Assembly: GCA_900320795.1 (NCBI GenBank)
Contig: ONTQ01000003.1
Span: 1 to 64,000 of the forward strand
DNA length: 64,000 nt
Reading direction: 5' to 3'
From: an uncultured Bacteroidales bacterium
GTDB taxonomy: Bacteria > Bacteroidota > Bacteroidia > Bacteroidales > UBA932
Positions 26,786 to 35,901 of this stretch are shown piece after piece (positions within the stretch are counted from its first letter, which is position 1; every line of letters starts with the position of its first letter). The notes beneath the pieces were generated by a model. It was given only the letters and a program-made list of their open reading frames with translations. It made no database searches and was not told the DNA's origin. The position numbers and the translations under genes were made by a program.

Positions 26786-27709
26786 TTACAGGGTCTTGAG
26801 TTGTGCTTCAGCCTGGGCGGCATACTTGCTGCCGGCGAGCTTCTTGTAATACTCCTTTGCAGTAGTTTTGTCTCCGGCCTTCTGGGCGGTAGCGGCGATG
26901 GTGAACTGGATGTCGGCAGCGTCCTTGGCATTGGGGGTGATTTCCAGATATTTCTTGTAGGCTTCGATGGCCTTGGCGCTCTTGCCGCTCTTGGTGTAGG
27001 CGCTGGCAATGAGTTTGTAGGCGTTGGCGCTTTCCACATAGCTGTTGGATTTCTCCAGGGCCTCGATGGCTTCGGCGTTCTTGCCGGCCTTTACGAGGGC
27101 CATACCCTTCTTGAGGTAGGTGGTGGAAAGGAGTTTGCCGGCCTGCTCTTCACCCAGTTCGGAAGCCTTGGTGAGGGCAGTGATGGCGTCGTCGGTCTTG
27201 CCGCCCTGGACGAGGGCCTGGCCCAGCAGGAGGTTGGCCTGACCGTCTTCGGGAGTCAGTTTGACTGCTTCCCCGAAAGCGAGGGCTGCTCCGTCAAAGT
27301 TCTTTTCCTTGAGAAGGGTGGAACCCTTGCGCATATAGGTATTGGGAACGAGCGTTTCGGCTTCTTCAATGGCTGCGGATACGCCATATTCGGTAGCGAC
27401 GGTTTTGGCCTCGGCGAGGGTTGCGAGGGCTTCGTCATAGGTGGCTTCGTTGATTTGTTCCTTGGCAATGGAAAGGAGGGTGTTCGGAATGATTTCCTTG
27501 CACTTGGCTACGAGGTCTGTGGCTTCTTCACCTTCGCAAGCGGAAGCCTCCGTGAGCGCGGTGCGGAACTGGGCAAGGGCCTCGGTCTTATTGGTTTCCA
27601 GAGCCTGGGCTCCGGCGTTGAATGCGTCAACAGCTGCGTTGAAATCTTGTGCGGTGGCCACGGTGGCGGCGAGCCCGAGGGCGGCAATTGCTACAAAAAT
27701 TCTTTTCAT
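26786..27709 (-). CDS. Periplasmic tetratricopeptide-repeat protein
   Basis: The start at 27709 gives a clean signal peptide (MKRIFVAIAALGLAATVATA) preceded by AAAGGAAAAG; an upstream in-frame ATG at 27739 is less likely. The mature part, about 285 residues, is Ala/Lys/Glu-rich and made of TPR repeats (for example GQANLLLGQALVQGGKTDDA). It is probably a periplasmic scaffold. It is followed after 4 bases by the U32 gene. Confidence 0.8.
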   Translation of the reverse strand: MKRIFVAIAALGLAATVATAQDFNAAVDAFNAGAQALETNKTEALAQFRTALTEASACEGEEATDLVAKCKEIIPNTLLSIAKEQINEATYDEALATLAEAKTVATEYGVSAAIEEAETLVPNTYMRKGSTLLKEKNFDGAALAFGEAVKLTPEDGQANLLLGQALVQGGKTDDAITALTKASELGEEQAGKLLSTTYLKKGMALVKAGKNAEAIEALEKSNSYVESANAYKLIASAYTKSGKSAKAIEAYKKYLEITPNAKDAADIQFTIAATAQKAGDKTTAKEYYKKLAGSKYAAQAEAQLKTL

Positions 27710-27756
27710 TGTCTTTTCCTTTATTGTTAAGTTATACATTCTTGGCTCACGAATTG

Positions 27757-27785
27757 CAAAAATAGCAAAAATAGTTGTAATTTTG
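27757..27785. promoter_or_regulatory. Divergent promoters for the TPR and M16-like genes
   Basis: The minus-strand TATTTTTG (27764-27757) serves the TPR gene. The plus-strand TAATTTTG (27778-27785) serves the M16-like gene, whose ATG is 17 bases on. Confidence 0.55.
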
Positions 27786-27802
27786 CATCAAATAGGGTTA
27801 AA

Positions 27803-30325
27803 ATGAACGCTCACAGGCTCAAATATCTGCTTCTGACGGTATCGGCCCTCTGCTACTTTTCAAGAATAGTGCCAGCCCAGACACAACTGCCGCCTCTTCT
27901 CGTAGATTCCCGTATCCAGAAGGGGACGCTGGGCAGCGGCGTAACGTATTATATGGTGACAGACCCCTCCGTAAAGGGGTATGCCGATATTGCCGTCGTC
28001 CAGAGGGACGAACCTCTTTCCGTTGCCAAGCGGGGGGGGCTGCAGTCGTCTTTCCTGGGCCGGATGGAGGTGTCTCCGGGCCCGGAGGGCTTCATTTCGG
28101 ACGTGGACGGTTCTACGGTTTACCGTTTCGAAAGGGTGCCTTTCTACCGTCCGGAGGTGCTGGATTCCACCATGTTGCATGCTTTTTCCCTGGTGGCGCA
28201 GTCCAAGGCCCAGCAGGCCGTCATCGTGAGCGGGGATATCGACGCGCCGGAACTCAAGAAAAAGATGGATATCTTTTCCATGATGGTTCCCCGCATGCTG
28301 GTAAAAGAAAACCATCGGCCGGATTATGTCTGGGAGCCTTCCCCGGCCCCTTCGGTCCATTTCCTCGAAGGCAAGCAGGCCGATGTTTCCGTCACTTATT
28401 CCGGCTCCCGTGTTCCTTTCCCGTATATGAACACGGCGCAGGCCCTGGTGACAGACCTCTTCGGCCTGGAGTTCAAGGTGCTGCTTCAACACCGTCTGGA
28501 GCGTACCCTGCGGGAGGCCGGCATCGCGTATGGAGACATTTCCTTCGATGCCCTCCGGAGTGAGGATTACGGCGGAGACGAGCGATATACCGTTCGGGTC
28601 ACGGTGGCTCCGGACCAGCACAATGCCGCCATGCGCGTGATATCGTCCACGCTGGCGGAGATGGATTCCTATGGGGTGGCCACGGATGAATTCGTGGAAG
28701 CCAAGAAAGTGCTTCTTCCCGCCATCCACAAAAAAGCGGAGGTGGTTCCTTCCCCTTCGGATTATGTGTCCCGCTGCATTGCCAATTTCCTGTACGGGGC
28801 CAACCTGGCTCCCTATTCGGAAACGCTTCGCCTGTTTGCCCGCAAAAACGTGGCCGACAGCACCGAAACCCGTCTTTTCAACAATTTCTCAGGTGCCCTG
28901 CTGGACCAGTTAGGGAACCTCACCCTGGAATATACGGCCGCTCCGGACACGCTGGACAAGGACCAGGAACTCTTCTATTACAACCTCTCATATCTGTACG
29001 GCTCGGTCATTCCCACCGGGAACGACTACAGTTGGCGCGGGGCCGACACGCTGGGTTTCAAGGCCGATGCCACCAAGGTCAAAATCAAGAGCGAGAAGAA
29101 AGAGCCCGTTACCGGTTCCACGCTCTGGACTTTCTCCAACGGAATGCGGGTTTGCTACAAGGAGGTGCGCGGCAGCGGCATCTTCCATTATGCCCTTCAA
29201 CTCAATGGCGGCCTGGCGCAGATAGAAGGCATCCGGGAAGGGGAGGGCGGCTATATCGGAGAGATGCTGCCCCTCTACGATGCGGCCGGGCTCCGTGCCT
29301 GGCATTTCCGCGAAGTGCTGGAGGCGGCCGGTATCAGCATGGACACCCGGGTGGACCTGAACGGCATGTCCATCCAGGGGGCGGCCCCTTCCCTTCAGTT
29401 CCCGCTGCTTCTGAAGGCCCTTCTGGAACTGGCCAACAACCGGATTCCCAACCGGAGCGAATTCGATGCCTATTGCCGCCGGGAGGCCGTCCGCGGCGTG
29501 AGCGTCCAGACCGAACTCGAAAAACGCCTCACGCCGGATTACCTTTACGCCACCCGGAAAGACCCTTCCGTCCTGGGTCCTGAAACCTGGGAAAAGGCCG
29601 AGAAATATTTTGCCGCCCGTTTCTCCCGGATGAACGACGGCATCCTGATTATCTCCGGAGACCTGGAGACGGACGTGGTGAAAAAGATGCTCTGCCGCTA
29701 TCTGGGCGGTTTCCGGGTCCTCAAGGGCACCACGCCCAGGAAGCCCGTGGATTACCGTCCCCGCAGCGGAACGGTCACCTTCATGGAAAAAGGCGGCCCC
29801 GAGCCCGGCATCCATATCCTCATGGATGCGGAGTACGCCATCACTTCCGACCATTACTACATTGCCCGCATCGGGGCCGAGGCGCTCCGTCAGGAACTGG
29901 TGCGCCAACTTTCCGGTTACGGATTCACCTGCGACGTCCGCGTAAGCCAGCAGCCTCAGCCGCAGGAACGTTTCCAGTTGTGGATAACCTGCCTGCCCGC
30001 TCCGCTTCAGGGCCTCCCGGCCGATGTGGAGGAAGTATCGGCCGAAAGAGCCCTCTCAGCCGTGCGGAAGGCCATCCGGGAAGTGTCCAAACGGGATATC
30101 GCCCCGGCCGACCTTGCCCTCTGGAAGGCCAGGCTAGACGGCGAGGTGCGCAGTGTGGTGGCCAGTCCGGCCGGCTTTGTGCAGACGCTTTTCAACCGGT
30201 ATGCCGTGAACAAGGATGTGACCAGCCGCTTCCAGGAAAGCATTTCCGGAATCACGCAGGACAAGGTGAAACTCTTCCTCGAAACCATGGCGGCCGGCGG
30301 CTGCGTCGAGTATGTCATCCTATGA
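27803..30325 (+). CDS. Secreted M16 (insulinase-like) protein lacking the zinc motif
   Basis: 840 residues with a signal peptide ending near VPAQ. Two-lobed M16-like layout: a shortened first domain, a FLEGKQADVSVTYSG inactive-type segment, then a second half that opens again with a TFSNGMRVCYKE strand and has GILIISGDLETDVVKKMLC, a typical M16 strand-turn-helix. The HxxEH zinc motif of active M16 enzymes is absent at the expected N-terminal position. It is probably a pseudoenzyme or partner subunit. Its stop overlaps the ATG of the DUF3109 gene (ATGA). Confidence 0.7.
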   Translation: MNAHRLKYLLLTVSALCYFSRIVPAQTQLPPLLVDSRIQKGTLGSGVTYYMVTDPSVKGYADIAVVQRDEPLSVAKRGGLQSSFLGRMEVSPGPEGFISDVDGSTVYRFERVPFYRPEVLDSTMLHAFSLVAQSKAQQAVIVSGDIDAPELKKKMDIFSMMVPRMLVKENHRPDYVWEPSPAPSVHFLEGKQADVSVTYSGSRVPFPYMNTAQALVTDLFGLEFKVLLQHRLERTLREAGIAYGDISFDALRSEDYGGDERYTVRVTVAPDQHNAAMRVISSTLAEMDSYGVATDEFVEAKKVLLPAIHKKAEVVPSPSDYVSRCIANFLYGANLAPYSETLRLFARKNVADSTETRLFNNFSGALLDQLGNLTLEYTAAPDTLDKDQELFYYNLSYLYGSVIPTGNDYSWRGADTLGFKADATKVKIKSEKKEPVTGSTLWTFSNGMRVCYKEVRGSGIFHYALQLNGGLAQIEGIREGEGGYIGEMLPLYDAAGLRAWHFREVLEAAGISMDTRVDLNGMSIQGAAPSLQFPLLLKALLELANNRIPNRSEFDAYCRREAVRGVSVQTELEKRLTPDYLYATRKDPSVLGPETWEKAEKYFAARFSRMNDGILIISGDLETDVVKKMLCRYLGGFRVLKGTTPRKPVDYRPRSGTVTFMEKGGPEPGIHILMDAEYAITSDHYYIARIGAEALRQELVRQLSGYGFTCDVRVSQQPQPQERFQLWITCLPAPLQGLPADVEEVSAERALSAVRKAIREVSKRDIAPADLALWKARLDGEVRSVVASPAGFVQTLFNRYAVNKDVTSRFQESISGITQDKVKLFLETMAAGGCVEYVIL

Positions 30326-30936
30326 GCAGGAATTCTTCTTTCGGCACCCTTATCGAGATAGGCGACATCCTGGTTTCCGAGGATGTGGTCCTGGAGTATT
30401 TCGCCTGTGACTATGATATTTGCAAGGGGAAATGCTGTATCATCGGAGACAGCGGCGCCCCCCTGAAAGAGGAGGAACTGGAGCCCATCGAGGCCAATTA
30501 CGAGGTGTTCAGTCCGCTCATGCGGCCTGAAGGCCGGGCAGCCGTGGAGGCCAAGGGCTTCTTCGAGATAGACCGTGACGGAGACCTTGTGACCCCGCTG
30601 GTGCCGGGAAGCGAGGAATGCGCCTATTGCCACTTTGACGGCGGAAGTTGTTTCTGCGCCATCGAGCGCCAGTTCTGCAAGGGGCTCTCCACGTTCAGGA
30701 AGCCCATTTCCTGCTCCCTTTATCCCATCCGCGTGGTGGAATTGGGCGGGGGCCGATTGGGGCTCAACCTCCACCGCTGGCACATCTGCAAAGAGGCCTA
30801 TGAAAAAGGCCGCCGCGAAGGAATCCGGGTGTACGAATTCCTCCGCGGGCCGCTCACGGATGCTTTTGGCGAGGAGTTTTACTCGGCCTTGTCGGCCGCA
30901 GCCGGAATTGTTAAAGGGGATAAAATATATGAATAA
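30322..30936 (+). CDS. DUF3109 family Cys-rich protein with altered C-terminus
   Basis: 204 residues. Conserved cysteines (CDYDICKGKCC, ECAYC, GSCFCAIERQFC, SCSLYPIR) suggest metal or iron-sulfur binding; the function is unknown. It is coupled to the M16-like gene by a 4-base overlap. Its last 11-12 residues (GIVKGDKIYE) come from inserted DNA: the original 3' end lies 5 kb away at 35902-36025, where the same sequence continues to a different tail. The gene thus survives with a replaced C-terminus. Confidence 0.85.
   Translation: MSRNSSFGTLIEIGDILVSEDVVLEYFACDYDICKGKCCIIGDSGAPLKEEELEPIEANYEVFSPLMRPEGRAAVEAKGFFEIDRDGDLVTPLVPGSEECAYCHFDGGSCFCAIERQFCKGLSTFRKPISCSLYPIRVVELGGGRLGLNLHRWHICKEAYEKGRREGIRVYEFLRGPLTDAFGEEFYSALSAAAGIVKGDKIYE
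30804..30899 (+). repeat. Direct repeat copy A at the left island boundary
   Basis: 96 bp matching 35902-35997 with two mismatches; both encode the DUF3109 C-terminus. A 58-bp third copy is at 31171-31228. Confidence 0.9.
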
Positions 30937-31010
30937 TGTCAATTTCAATATTTATGTCTTTACAACAAAAAATGTTCTAAAGAAAGGATATCCAATCATC
31001 AGGGTAATTC
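30929..31010 (+). pseudogene. Truncated start of a possible tyrosine recombinase
   Basis: An ATG at 30929 opens a frame (MNNVNFNIYVFTTKNVLKKG, then YPIIRVI) that resembles the arm-binding N-terminus of Bacteroidetes integrases. After about 27 residues it runs into reversed RHS sequence. It begins inside the end of DUF3109, directly beside the boundary repeat, where an integrase gene would be expected. The match is short and uncertain. Confidence 0.3.
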
Positions 31011-31161
31011 ACGAACGAGCCGATGTATCTTTCCCCGGAACCGTCAGACTTGATGGCCGACACCTTGGTGCCGTCCGACAGATAGGTATATGTCAATGAG
31101 CCGGATGTTGCCGTTACAACAGCACGAGGCAAGTTAAGAGCATTATACGAGAAAACCAAAC
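30977..31161 (-). pseudogene. RHS/YD-repeat protein fragment
   Basis: On the minus strand the frame reads VFSYNALNLPRAVV, then LTYTYLSDGTKVSA and RYIGSFV, a characteristic RHS repeat pattern. It is cut at both ends. The first 32 bases of this reading recur at 35735-35766. Confidence 0.75.
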
Positions 31162-31170
31162 GTAAATGAG

Positions 31171-31228
31171 CGCCGCGAAGGAATCCGGGTGTACCAGTTC
31201 CTCCGCGGGCCGCTCACGGATGCTTTTG
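31171..31228 (+). repeat. Partial copy B of the DUF3109 boundary repeat
   Basis: 58 bp matching 30811-30868 with two mismatches. It lies between the first RHS fragment and the glycosidase gene, so the island may be two nested insertions. Confidence 0.85.
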
Positions 31229-31233
31229 ATTTG

Positions 31234-34200
31234 TTAATGCACGAAGACCCTGCCTTCGGGAAGGGCTTTTTCGTCGGCATTCTTTCCCAGCCATACCTCA
31301 AACCATCCCTCCTCGACACCAAAGTGCAAGTCTTTGTCCCACATGCCGAAGCGCCGGTAAGGTACCTCGATCTCCACTTCCTTGCTTTCGCCGGGCTTCA
31401 GCGAAACCCGCTTGAAAGCGGCGAGTTCCTTCATCGGACGGACAACGGAGGCGAGCTGGTCATGGATATAAACCTGAACCACCTCGTCGCCCTCTACATC
31501 CCCCGTGTTCTTCACGGTGACGGTTACCTTCAGGGCTTCGTCTTTCCCAAGCTGCTCGGGAATGCGTAAGTTGCTGTATTCAAAGGAGGTATAACTTAAA
31601 CCGTAGCCGAAGGGATAGAGCGGCTTCCCGTCGTTTTCAATGTAGCCGTACCCGCGTCCGCTGGGCTTGATTGCATAGTACATCGGCGTCTGGCCGATAT
31701 CCTTGGACCAACTGACGGGCAGGCGCCCTCCGGGGGTCACGGCGCCGGTGATCACATCGGCGATAGCCCTTCCGCCCTGCTCTCCGGGATACCAGGCTTC
31801 AAGGACGGCGGCCGCTCCATCCACCCAGTCGGTGATGTCGATGATGCCTCCGTTCTGCAGGATGACGATCACGGGTTTCCCGGTGGTGATCAGGTCTCTG
31901 ACCAGTTTCTCCTGGTCGATCGTAATGGTCTGGTCCTGCTGGGCGTCCACGACCAGTCCGCCGCTCTCATCCCGGTCACGGACCTTCGTGGAAGGGAGGG
32001 AGAAACTGCTCCGGTCGCGGCCTTCATCCTCGATGATCGAAGGGAAGAAAAGCAGTGCGTCGCAGGTGGCCGCAAGTGCCCTGACATTCTTTCCGCCTTT
32101 GTCCAGGACAACTTGGGCAGAACCTTCAAAAGCCTTCCGGAGACCTTCCAGCGGTGTCACGCCGTCTCCTTCCCAGCGTCCGCCGGGACGTCTGTAATTG
32201 CCAAGGCTCAAGTCGTCGGCGGCAGGGCCGAAAACACCTATCTTCTTGACGCTTCCCGGTTTAAGGGGAAGCGTTCCGTCGTTCTTGAGCAGCGTCATGA
32301 CCTTGCAGGCAGCCTCATAAGCAAGTTGCTGATGCTCCTCGGTGTGGACGATGGAAGCCGCCTTGTCAGGATCCACGTAGGGATCGTCGAAGAGCCCGAG
32401 TTCGAACTTCAGGCGCAGGACCCGGCGCACAGCCTCGTCCAGGGTCTTCCCGCTCACCTTCCCTTCCTGTACAAGGTCCAGAAGGCCGAGGGACGTGATA
32501 TGCAGTTCCACGTCAAGACCGTTTTCCATGCAGAGGGCGAGCGCCTCGTCCTCCGTCTGAGCCAGGCCGTGATGGCGGCGGACGATGTCCACGGCGTCAT
32601 AGTCGGTGACCACGATGCCCTTGAATCCCCATTCTTTCTTGAGGATGTCGTTGAGCAGCACACCGTTGCAACTGGAGGGAACACCGTCCACCGAGTTGTA
32701 GGACGACATGATGCCCCGGGCGCCTCCTTCCTGAACGCATGCCCTGAACGGTTCCAGATAGACTTCCCGGAGCACCCTCCAGGAGTTGGTGGAGGCGTAG
32801 GAATCACGGCCTCCTTCCCCGTAATTGTCCACATAGTGTTTGGGAGTGGTGACGATGCCTCCCTGTTCCAGGGCCTTTACGAAAGCCACGCCCATTGCCG
32901 AATTCAGCAGCACATCCTCCCCATATCCTTCCTGGGTTCTGCCCCAACGCGGGTCCCTGGAGATGTTGACCACGGGCGACAATACCTGTCGCACGCCCAC
33001 TGCCTTGACCTCCTTGGCAATCACCTGGGCGACGCGGTTGTAGAACGCATCGTCGAAAGTGGCAGCCATCGCTATGCTCTGGGGGAAACTGGTGGCTTTG
33101 CCCCACATCGCTCCGTGAAGGGCCTCGCAGTGTTGCAGCACGGGGATTCCCCAGCGGTTCGACAGGATGGAAAGGCGGGTGTCTTCGTTGATGACCTCGG
33201 CCACCGATTTGGGATCGTTCGGGAGGTTCCAACTCGGGAAGAAATGAACAAGGGTACGGACGAGTCCCTTGGTATAGTCCCTCTTGTCCCATTCATCGAC
33301 ATTGACAAGTTCGGCGCTGACCTGGCTCACTTTCTCTTCCAGGGACATCCTGCCAAGCAGGTCCTCCACCCTTTTCTCCACGGGCTGGTTCTTGTCCCGG
33401 TACAGGAAGTTCCCCTCCTCGAAGACCGGGCCGTTCCCCAGATCAAGGCTGTACTTGCCCGGGCCGAGGTTCCTGATATAATCCGCCCAGGGGATATTGA
33501 CGTGGGCCAGAGAACCTTCCGGCACCTCGACATCCATGTGGATGGCTTTCCCGTTGCGCTTGAAGGACACCGCCACCGTTCCCTTGACGGTGGGGAAGGA
33601 AAGGTTGCACTCGTTGAAGATATGCTTGTCGGGGGAGATCGAGAACCTTCTCCAACCGGCCTGGATCGGCACGATGCCGAACATTTTCGCCGGCAGCACG
33701 GCCAGGGGACCGCCGCTCCAGGCGTGGTTCACGCTTCCGCAGTCCCAGTCGCCGTCCACGCCCACGTTCCAACCTTCGAACAAGGTGTCGTAGTCGGGAT
33801 GGTTGACCATGAAATCGTAGCGCTTGTGCTCGCGCTCCAGGGCATAGTCGCCATGTCCCATGCGGAACAGGGCTTCCATCACATATTTCTCCATGTAGGG
33901 GCTGGCATGCTCCTCTTTCTTGAGGACCTCGAAAATCGCGTCATACTTGTCTTTCCACGCGATTTCGGCCACCACCGCGAGCGCCTGCACCCGGTCGTCT
34001 GTCTCGCCCTTGTAGTCCGGGTGGCGGTAGCAGGTGCCGGTCCAGGCGACCCGGTTGATTGCGTCCTTGAGCCTGTTCATGCGCCCGCGGTAAACCCTGC
34101 CGGTGACAATCTCGCCCAGCATGTCTTCCATGTTCGTAACCGACTGGAGGGCAAGGATGTACCACATGTTCTGAAGCAGGCGCATGTCTTTGTTGTCACC

Positions 34201-35658
34201 CCAGTCGCCCCAGTTCCAGTCGCCGTCGTGCCACTCCAGGAGTCCGTCTTCGCCTACTTCGTATGTCTCCAGGTATTTCTTGATCGCGGGCAGGACATAT
34301 TCGATGGTGGCCCTGTCGCCGGTGTTCATGTAGTAGTTCCAGAAACCGTACACGCCGATAGCGGCCAGCATCTGGCAGGGAAGTTCTACGCCGTAGTTGC
34401 CCGGAATCGGGGAAAAGAGAATATCGTCAGGCCGCTGCCAGTCGGCCAGTTCCCGGATGCCTTTACGGATAAGGGCATGCAGCGAAGGAGTGTAGGTGTA
34501 GAAACTCTCGCCGGAGATGGTCACGATGTCCCCCCACCACTGGCCTCTCTCCCGGTCGGGACAGTCGAAGAAATTGTCGCGGGCATTGACATATATCGTA
34601 CGCAACCCCTTCTCCCAGAACTTGTTGAAGAAGGGATCATCGCAGTGGAAGCGGCCTTCGGCAGCGGTGTCATACCCCGTCTCGCGGTACTTCACTCCGG
34701 TGACTTTCGCGCCATGTTCCACCGTCAGGATGATCCGCATGCCGTTGAGCCATCCGAGAGACTCATATTCCTGGGCTCCCGCTTTCGTGATATACTCGGC
34801 CCTGAGGCATTCCACGCCCACATGGGCATGGTCGGTCTCGATCAGGATCCGGTGGCCTCCGGAGGCATCATCAACGGTAATGATGGGAGTCATCTGCATG
34901 TTGTAAGGGAGTTTGGCGATCACGGTGTCGGCCTCCGCCCCGGGACGGGTTTCGAAAGCGGCCTCCTTGATGCCGTAATCCTTCCAAAACGGGATGGGAC
35001 GGCTGTGCAGTTTGCCCAAAGAGCCTTCAAGGACGATTGACGGCGTAAAGCCTTCCGTGGAACCGGTCTGCCAACCTTCCATGTCTTTGCGCGCGTCGAA
35101 GGAAATGCTGCTTTCCGAAAGCCGGTAATTCGGTTCGGGACAGTCGGCCTTGCCGTATGACGGATGGACCCGGCTGAGCCAACTCTCATCACTCTGCAGC
35201 CCTATGGACGGACAACTGAACCAGAGTTGGGCCTCTGAACTGCTTTTGTGGGAGAATCCATCCTTCCCGAAGTACCAAAGCAGCAATGCGAGTTTGTTCT
35301 CTCCCTTTTTGAGATAAGGGGCAAGGTCCACCTCGTCGAAATAACTGTCGGAGGGATTCGGGCCTCTCTTGAGCTGCCCTTCGAACACAACCGTTTCGCC
35401 GTTGATCCACAGCCAGTATTTGCTGTCAACGGCAATCCTTGCCGGGACGCTGCGGGGAACGCTCTTCAGTTTGAAATCTTTCCGGAAGGCAATCCATTTG
35501 TTAGGAGCGTCCGGACCGGAATCGGCCGATGTGATCGTCGCCTGGGAATCCAGCACGATGTCTTGGGGCGTGAAAACGGCTTCCATTTCGGCAGCCTTCT
35601 TGTGCTGGCCGCAGGAAACCGCAGCCACGAGCGCCACAATCAGGATTGTCTTTTTCAT
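31234..35658 (-). CDS. Lipoprotein glycosidase: rhamnosidase-like (GH78-type) fused to GH3
   Basis: 1474 residues with a lipobox signal (LVAAVSCG). The first half has carbohydrate-binding beta domains and an (alpha/alpha)6 region with DCPDRERGQWWGD (about 365-377), like the acid-containing motif of GH78 alpha-L-rhamnosidases. From about residue 765 (KRVEDLLGRMSLEEKV) a full GH3 enzyme follows: PRWGRTQEGYGED, KHYVDNYGEGGRD, nucleophile Asp about 1019 in VVTDYDAVD, a GH3 C-terminal domain and an Fn3-like end. It probably removes rhamnose and then a beta-linked glucose or xylose from plant glycans. The only intact gene of the island. Confidence 0.85.
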   Translation of the reverse strand: MKKTILIVALVAAVSCGQHKKAAEMEAVFTPQDIVLDSQATITSADSGPDAPNKWIAFRKDFKLKSVPRSVPARIAVDSKYWLWINGETVVFEGQLKRGPNPSDSYFDEVDLAPYLKKGENKLALLLWYFGKDGFSHKSSSEAQLWFSCPSIGLQSDESWLSRVHPSYGKADCPEPNYRLSESSISFDARKDMEGWQTGSTEGFTPSIVLEGSLGKLHSRPIPFWKDYGIKEAAFETRPGAEADTVIAKLPYNMQMTPIITVDDASGGHRILIETDHAHVGVECLRAEYITKAGAQEYESLGWLNGMRIILTVEHGAKVTGVKYRETGYDTAAEGRFHCDDPFFNKFWEKGLRTIYVNARDNFFDCPDRERGQWWGDIVTISGESFYTYTPSLHALIRKGIRELADWQRPDDILFSPIPGNYGVELPCQMLAAIGVYGFWNYYMNTGDRATIEYVLPAIKKYLETYEVGEDGLLEWHDGDWNWGDWGDNKDMRLLQNMWYILALQSVTNMEDMLGEIVTGRVYRGRMNRLKDAINRVAWTGTCYRHPDYKGETDDRVQALAVVAEIAWKDKYDAIFEVLKKEEHASPYMEKYVMEALFRMGHGDYALEREHKRYDFMVNHPDYDTLFEGWNVGVDGDWDCGSVNHAWSGGPLAVLPAKMFGIVPIQAGWRRFSISPDKHIFNECNLSFPTVKGTVAVSFKRNGKAIHMDVEVPEGSLAHVNIPWADYIRNLGPGKYSLDLGNGPVFEEGNFLYRDKNQPVEKRVEDLLGRMSLEEKVSQVSAELVNVDEWDKRDYTKGLVRTLVHFFPSWNLPNDPKSVAEVINEDTRLSILSNRWGIPVLQHCEALHGAMWGKATSFPQSIAMAATFDDAFYNRVAQVIAKEVKAVGVRQVLSPVVNISRDPRWGRTQEGYGEDVLLNSAMGVAFVKALEQGGIVTTPKHYVDNYGEGGRDSYASTNSWRVLREVYLEPFRACVQEGGARGIMSSYNSVDGVPSSCNGVLLNDILKKEWGFKGIVVTDYDAVDIVRRHHGLAQTEDEALALCMENGLDVELHITSLGLLDLVQEGKVSGKTLDEAVRRVLRLKFELGLFDDPYVDPDKAASIVHTEEHQQLAYEAACKVMTLLKNDGTLPLKPGSVKKIGVFGPAADDLSLGNYRRPGGRWEGDGVTPLEGLRKAFEGSAQVVLDKGGKNVRALAATCDALLFFPSIIEDEGRDRSSFSLPSTKVRDRDESGGLVVDAQQDQTITIDQEKLVRDLITTGKPVIVILQNGGIIDITDWVDGAAAVLEAWYPGEQGGRAIADVITGAVTPGGRLPVSWSKDIGQTPMYYAIKPSGRGYGYIENDGKPLYPFGYGLSYTSFEYSNLRIPEQLGKDEALKVTVTVKNTGDVEGDEVVQVYIHDQLASVVRPMKELAAFKRVSLKPGESKEVEIEVPYRRFGMWDKDLHFGVEEGWFEVWLGKNADEKALPEGRVFVH

Positions 35659-35901
35659 ATAGATATTATCTAAGTCACTTAAACCTGTTTATTATCTGTG
35701 CAATCCGTTCGAAACGATCATCGAACGTTCTCTGCAAGTTAAGAACATTGTACGAGAAAACCAAACCTTGGCGGCCGTCTTGGGTCAGATTGACCAAGGT
35801 GTCATAGTGGAACGTGAGGGGGCCTCAAGAAGAACCGGCATCGGACAGCCCCGTCATTCTGTTTCCCGAATCCGGGATGGTTTTCGGCGGCGTCTATGGG
35901 T
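35659..35901 (-). pseudogene. Second RHS-repeat fragment and spacer
   Basis: The minus strand reads FHYDTLVNLTQDGRQGLVFS and continues YNVLNLQRTFDD before a stop near 35676: an RHS unit of the same type as at 30977-31161, cut at both ends. The 32 bases at 35735-35766 match 31130-31161 with two mismatches. No intact gene is present here. Confidence 0.65.

Noticed and set aside
26782..27039. N-terminal extension of the U32 protein
   Set aside because: Pro/Ser/Arg-rich shadow of the TPR gene in another frame; family homology begins only after 26781.
32113..35040. A 975-codon plus-strand frame
   Set aside because: Lies wholly antisense to the glycosidase fusion, which has clear GH motifs.
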